From Lucinisca nassula (taxonomy: Eukaryota; Mollusca; Bivalvia; Lucinida; Lucinidae), in assembly GCA_963580285.1 (NCBI GenBank), contig OY757010.1:69407659-69471658 (forward strand): a stretch of 64,000 nucleotides of DNA. The letters are read 5' to 3'. The notes under the pieces were generated by a model, which saw nothing but the letters and a program-made list of their open reading frames with translations, was not told the DNA's origin and searched no databases. Position numbers and translations under genes: made by a program. Shown here one piece after another: positions 63,705 through 64,000 of the stretch (positions within the stretch are counted from its first letter, which is position 1; each line of letters opens with the position of its first letter).

Positions 63705-64000
63705 ATGGAAGAGGTCAACTTACCTGCAGGTTATTTGGACGATCGCTAAAACCCCTGATCGGCAAACGTGATCGCTAAACCTAGGATTATCAACTATGTT
63801 GATAGACTAGTTATACTAGTTCGCGAGAGGAAGTTTCACGCGTGTGGGGGATTCACCCTAAGTTGTAAACTGGCCAGTCGCGTCTTGTGTTGTTTCTTTT
63901 TTTGTTTTTGTTGTTGTTTTTGTTGTTTGCTTCTGTAGGTATTCACGTCACCCGTTCCGAGCACAGAACAGTGTTTTGCCTTCGGAGCGGACGTCGTGAG
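63705..64000. other. Possible edge of a gene (splice signals on either strand)
   Basis: Plus-strand reading: ATG at 63,705 in GACCATGG context. After 25 nt there is a weak donor (CAG|GTTATT at 63,729/63,730) and, after a pyrimidine-rich run, the acceptor TTCTGTAG at 63,931-63,938. Joining at those sites leaves one frame open to the window edge. Minus-strand reading: CAG|GTAAGT, a perfect donor, at 63,718-63,726, which would end a minus-strand first exon coming from the right. The two readings exclude each other and neither has protein support. Confidence 0.2.

Noticed and set aside
1..64000. Bacterial, viral or mobile antiviral system
   Set aside because: No operon-like coding density, no viral structural or replication gene, and the repeat content is that of a mollusc nuclear genome.

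Overview
The window looks like heterodont-type bivalve mollusc nuclear DNA and holds no complete protein-coding gene that I can recognise. The call rests on repeat content: long arrays of roughly 135-160 bp units rich in AGGTCA/TGACCT, ending in (GACGGACA)n microsatellites and small hairpins (like the bivalve 'pearl' elements), several tRNA-headed SINE families, and dozens of short TTAA-flanked elements carrying a GCAAACAGTG...CAGATCAGACGCCGC hairpin. The only recognisable protein remnant is the C-terminal end of a non-LTR retrotransposon reverse transcriptase at about 18.6-19.1 kb.

The dominant feature is a very large imperfect inverted duplication. The left arm (about 11.87-35.33 kb) recurs in reverse order and orientation as the right arm (about 41.69-59.97 kb), around a 6.4 kb spacer. 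Collinear pairs run through both arms: 13.2-13.7/57.6-58.2, 16.1-16.4/52.3-52.6, 18.1-18.3/51.1-51.3, 22.0-22.3/49.3-49.6, 25.4-26.2/47.0-47.9, 27.0-27.3/46.1-46.4, 31.8-35.3/41.7-45.3 kb. By eye the arms differ by about 2-6% substitutions where they align, plus many insertions and deletions. Each arm therefore acts as the empty-site control for insertions in the other. It may be a real segmental palindrome, or two divergent haplotypes joined head to head in assembly; the sequence alone cannot decide.

Layout. 0-6.3 kb: pearl-like arrays and hairpin elements. 6.3-7.8 kb: no recognised feature. 7.8-10.0 kb: a satellite of about 29 copies of a 75 bp unit, followed by a GAA tract. 10.7-11.5 kb: a TTAA element containing two nested SINEs. 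11.9-35.3 kb: left arm, with a 582 bp TTAA element and a LINE fragment that the right arm lacks. 35.3-41.7 kb: spacer of SINEs, fold-back elements and small tandem repeats. 41.7-60.0 kb: right arm, with a 1.1 kb fold-back element (55,519-56,614) made almost wholly of 21 bp palindromic units. 60.0-61.3 kb: another pearl-like array. 61.3-64.0 kb: mostly unique DNA with weak splice and promoter signals that could be the edge of a gene.

The elements work together as a record of insertion rather than as genes. Shared SINEs and TTAA elements predate separation of the arms; the LINE, the 582 bp TTAA element, two tRNA-headed SINEs, a CTGG-ended element and the nested fold-back complex came later in one arm only. 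All comparisons were made by eye.
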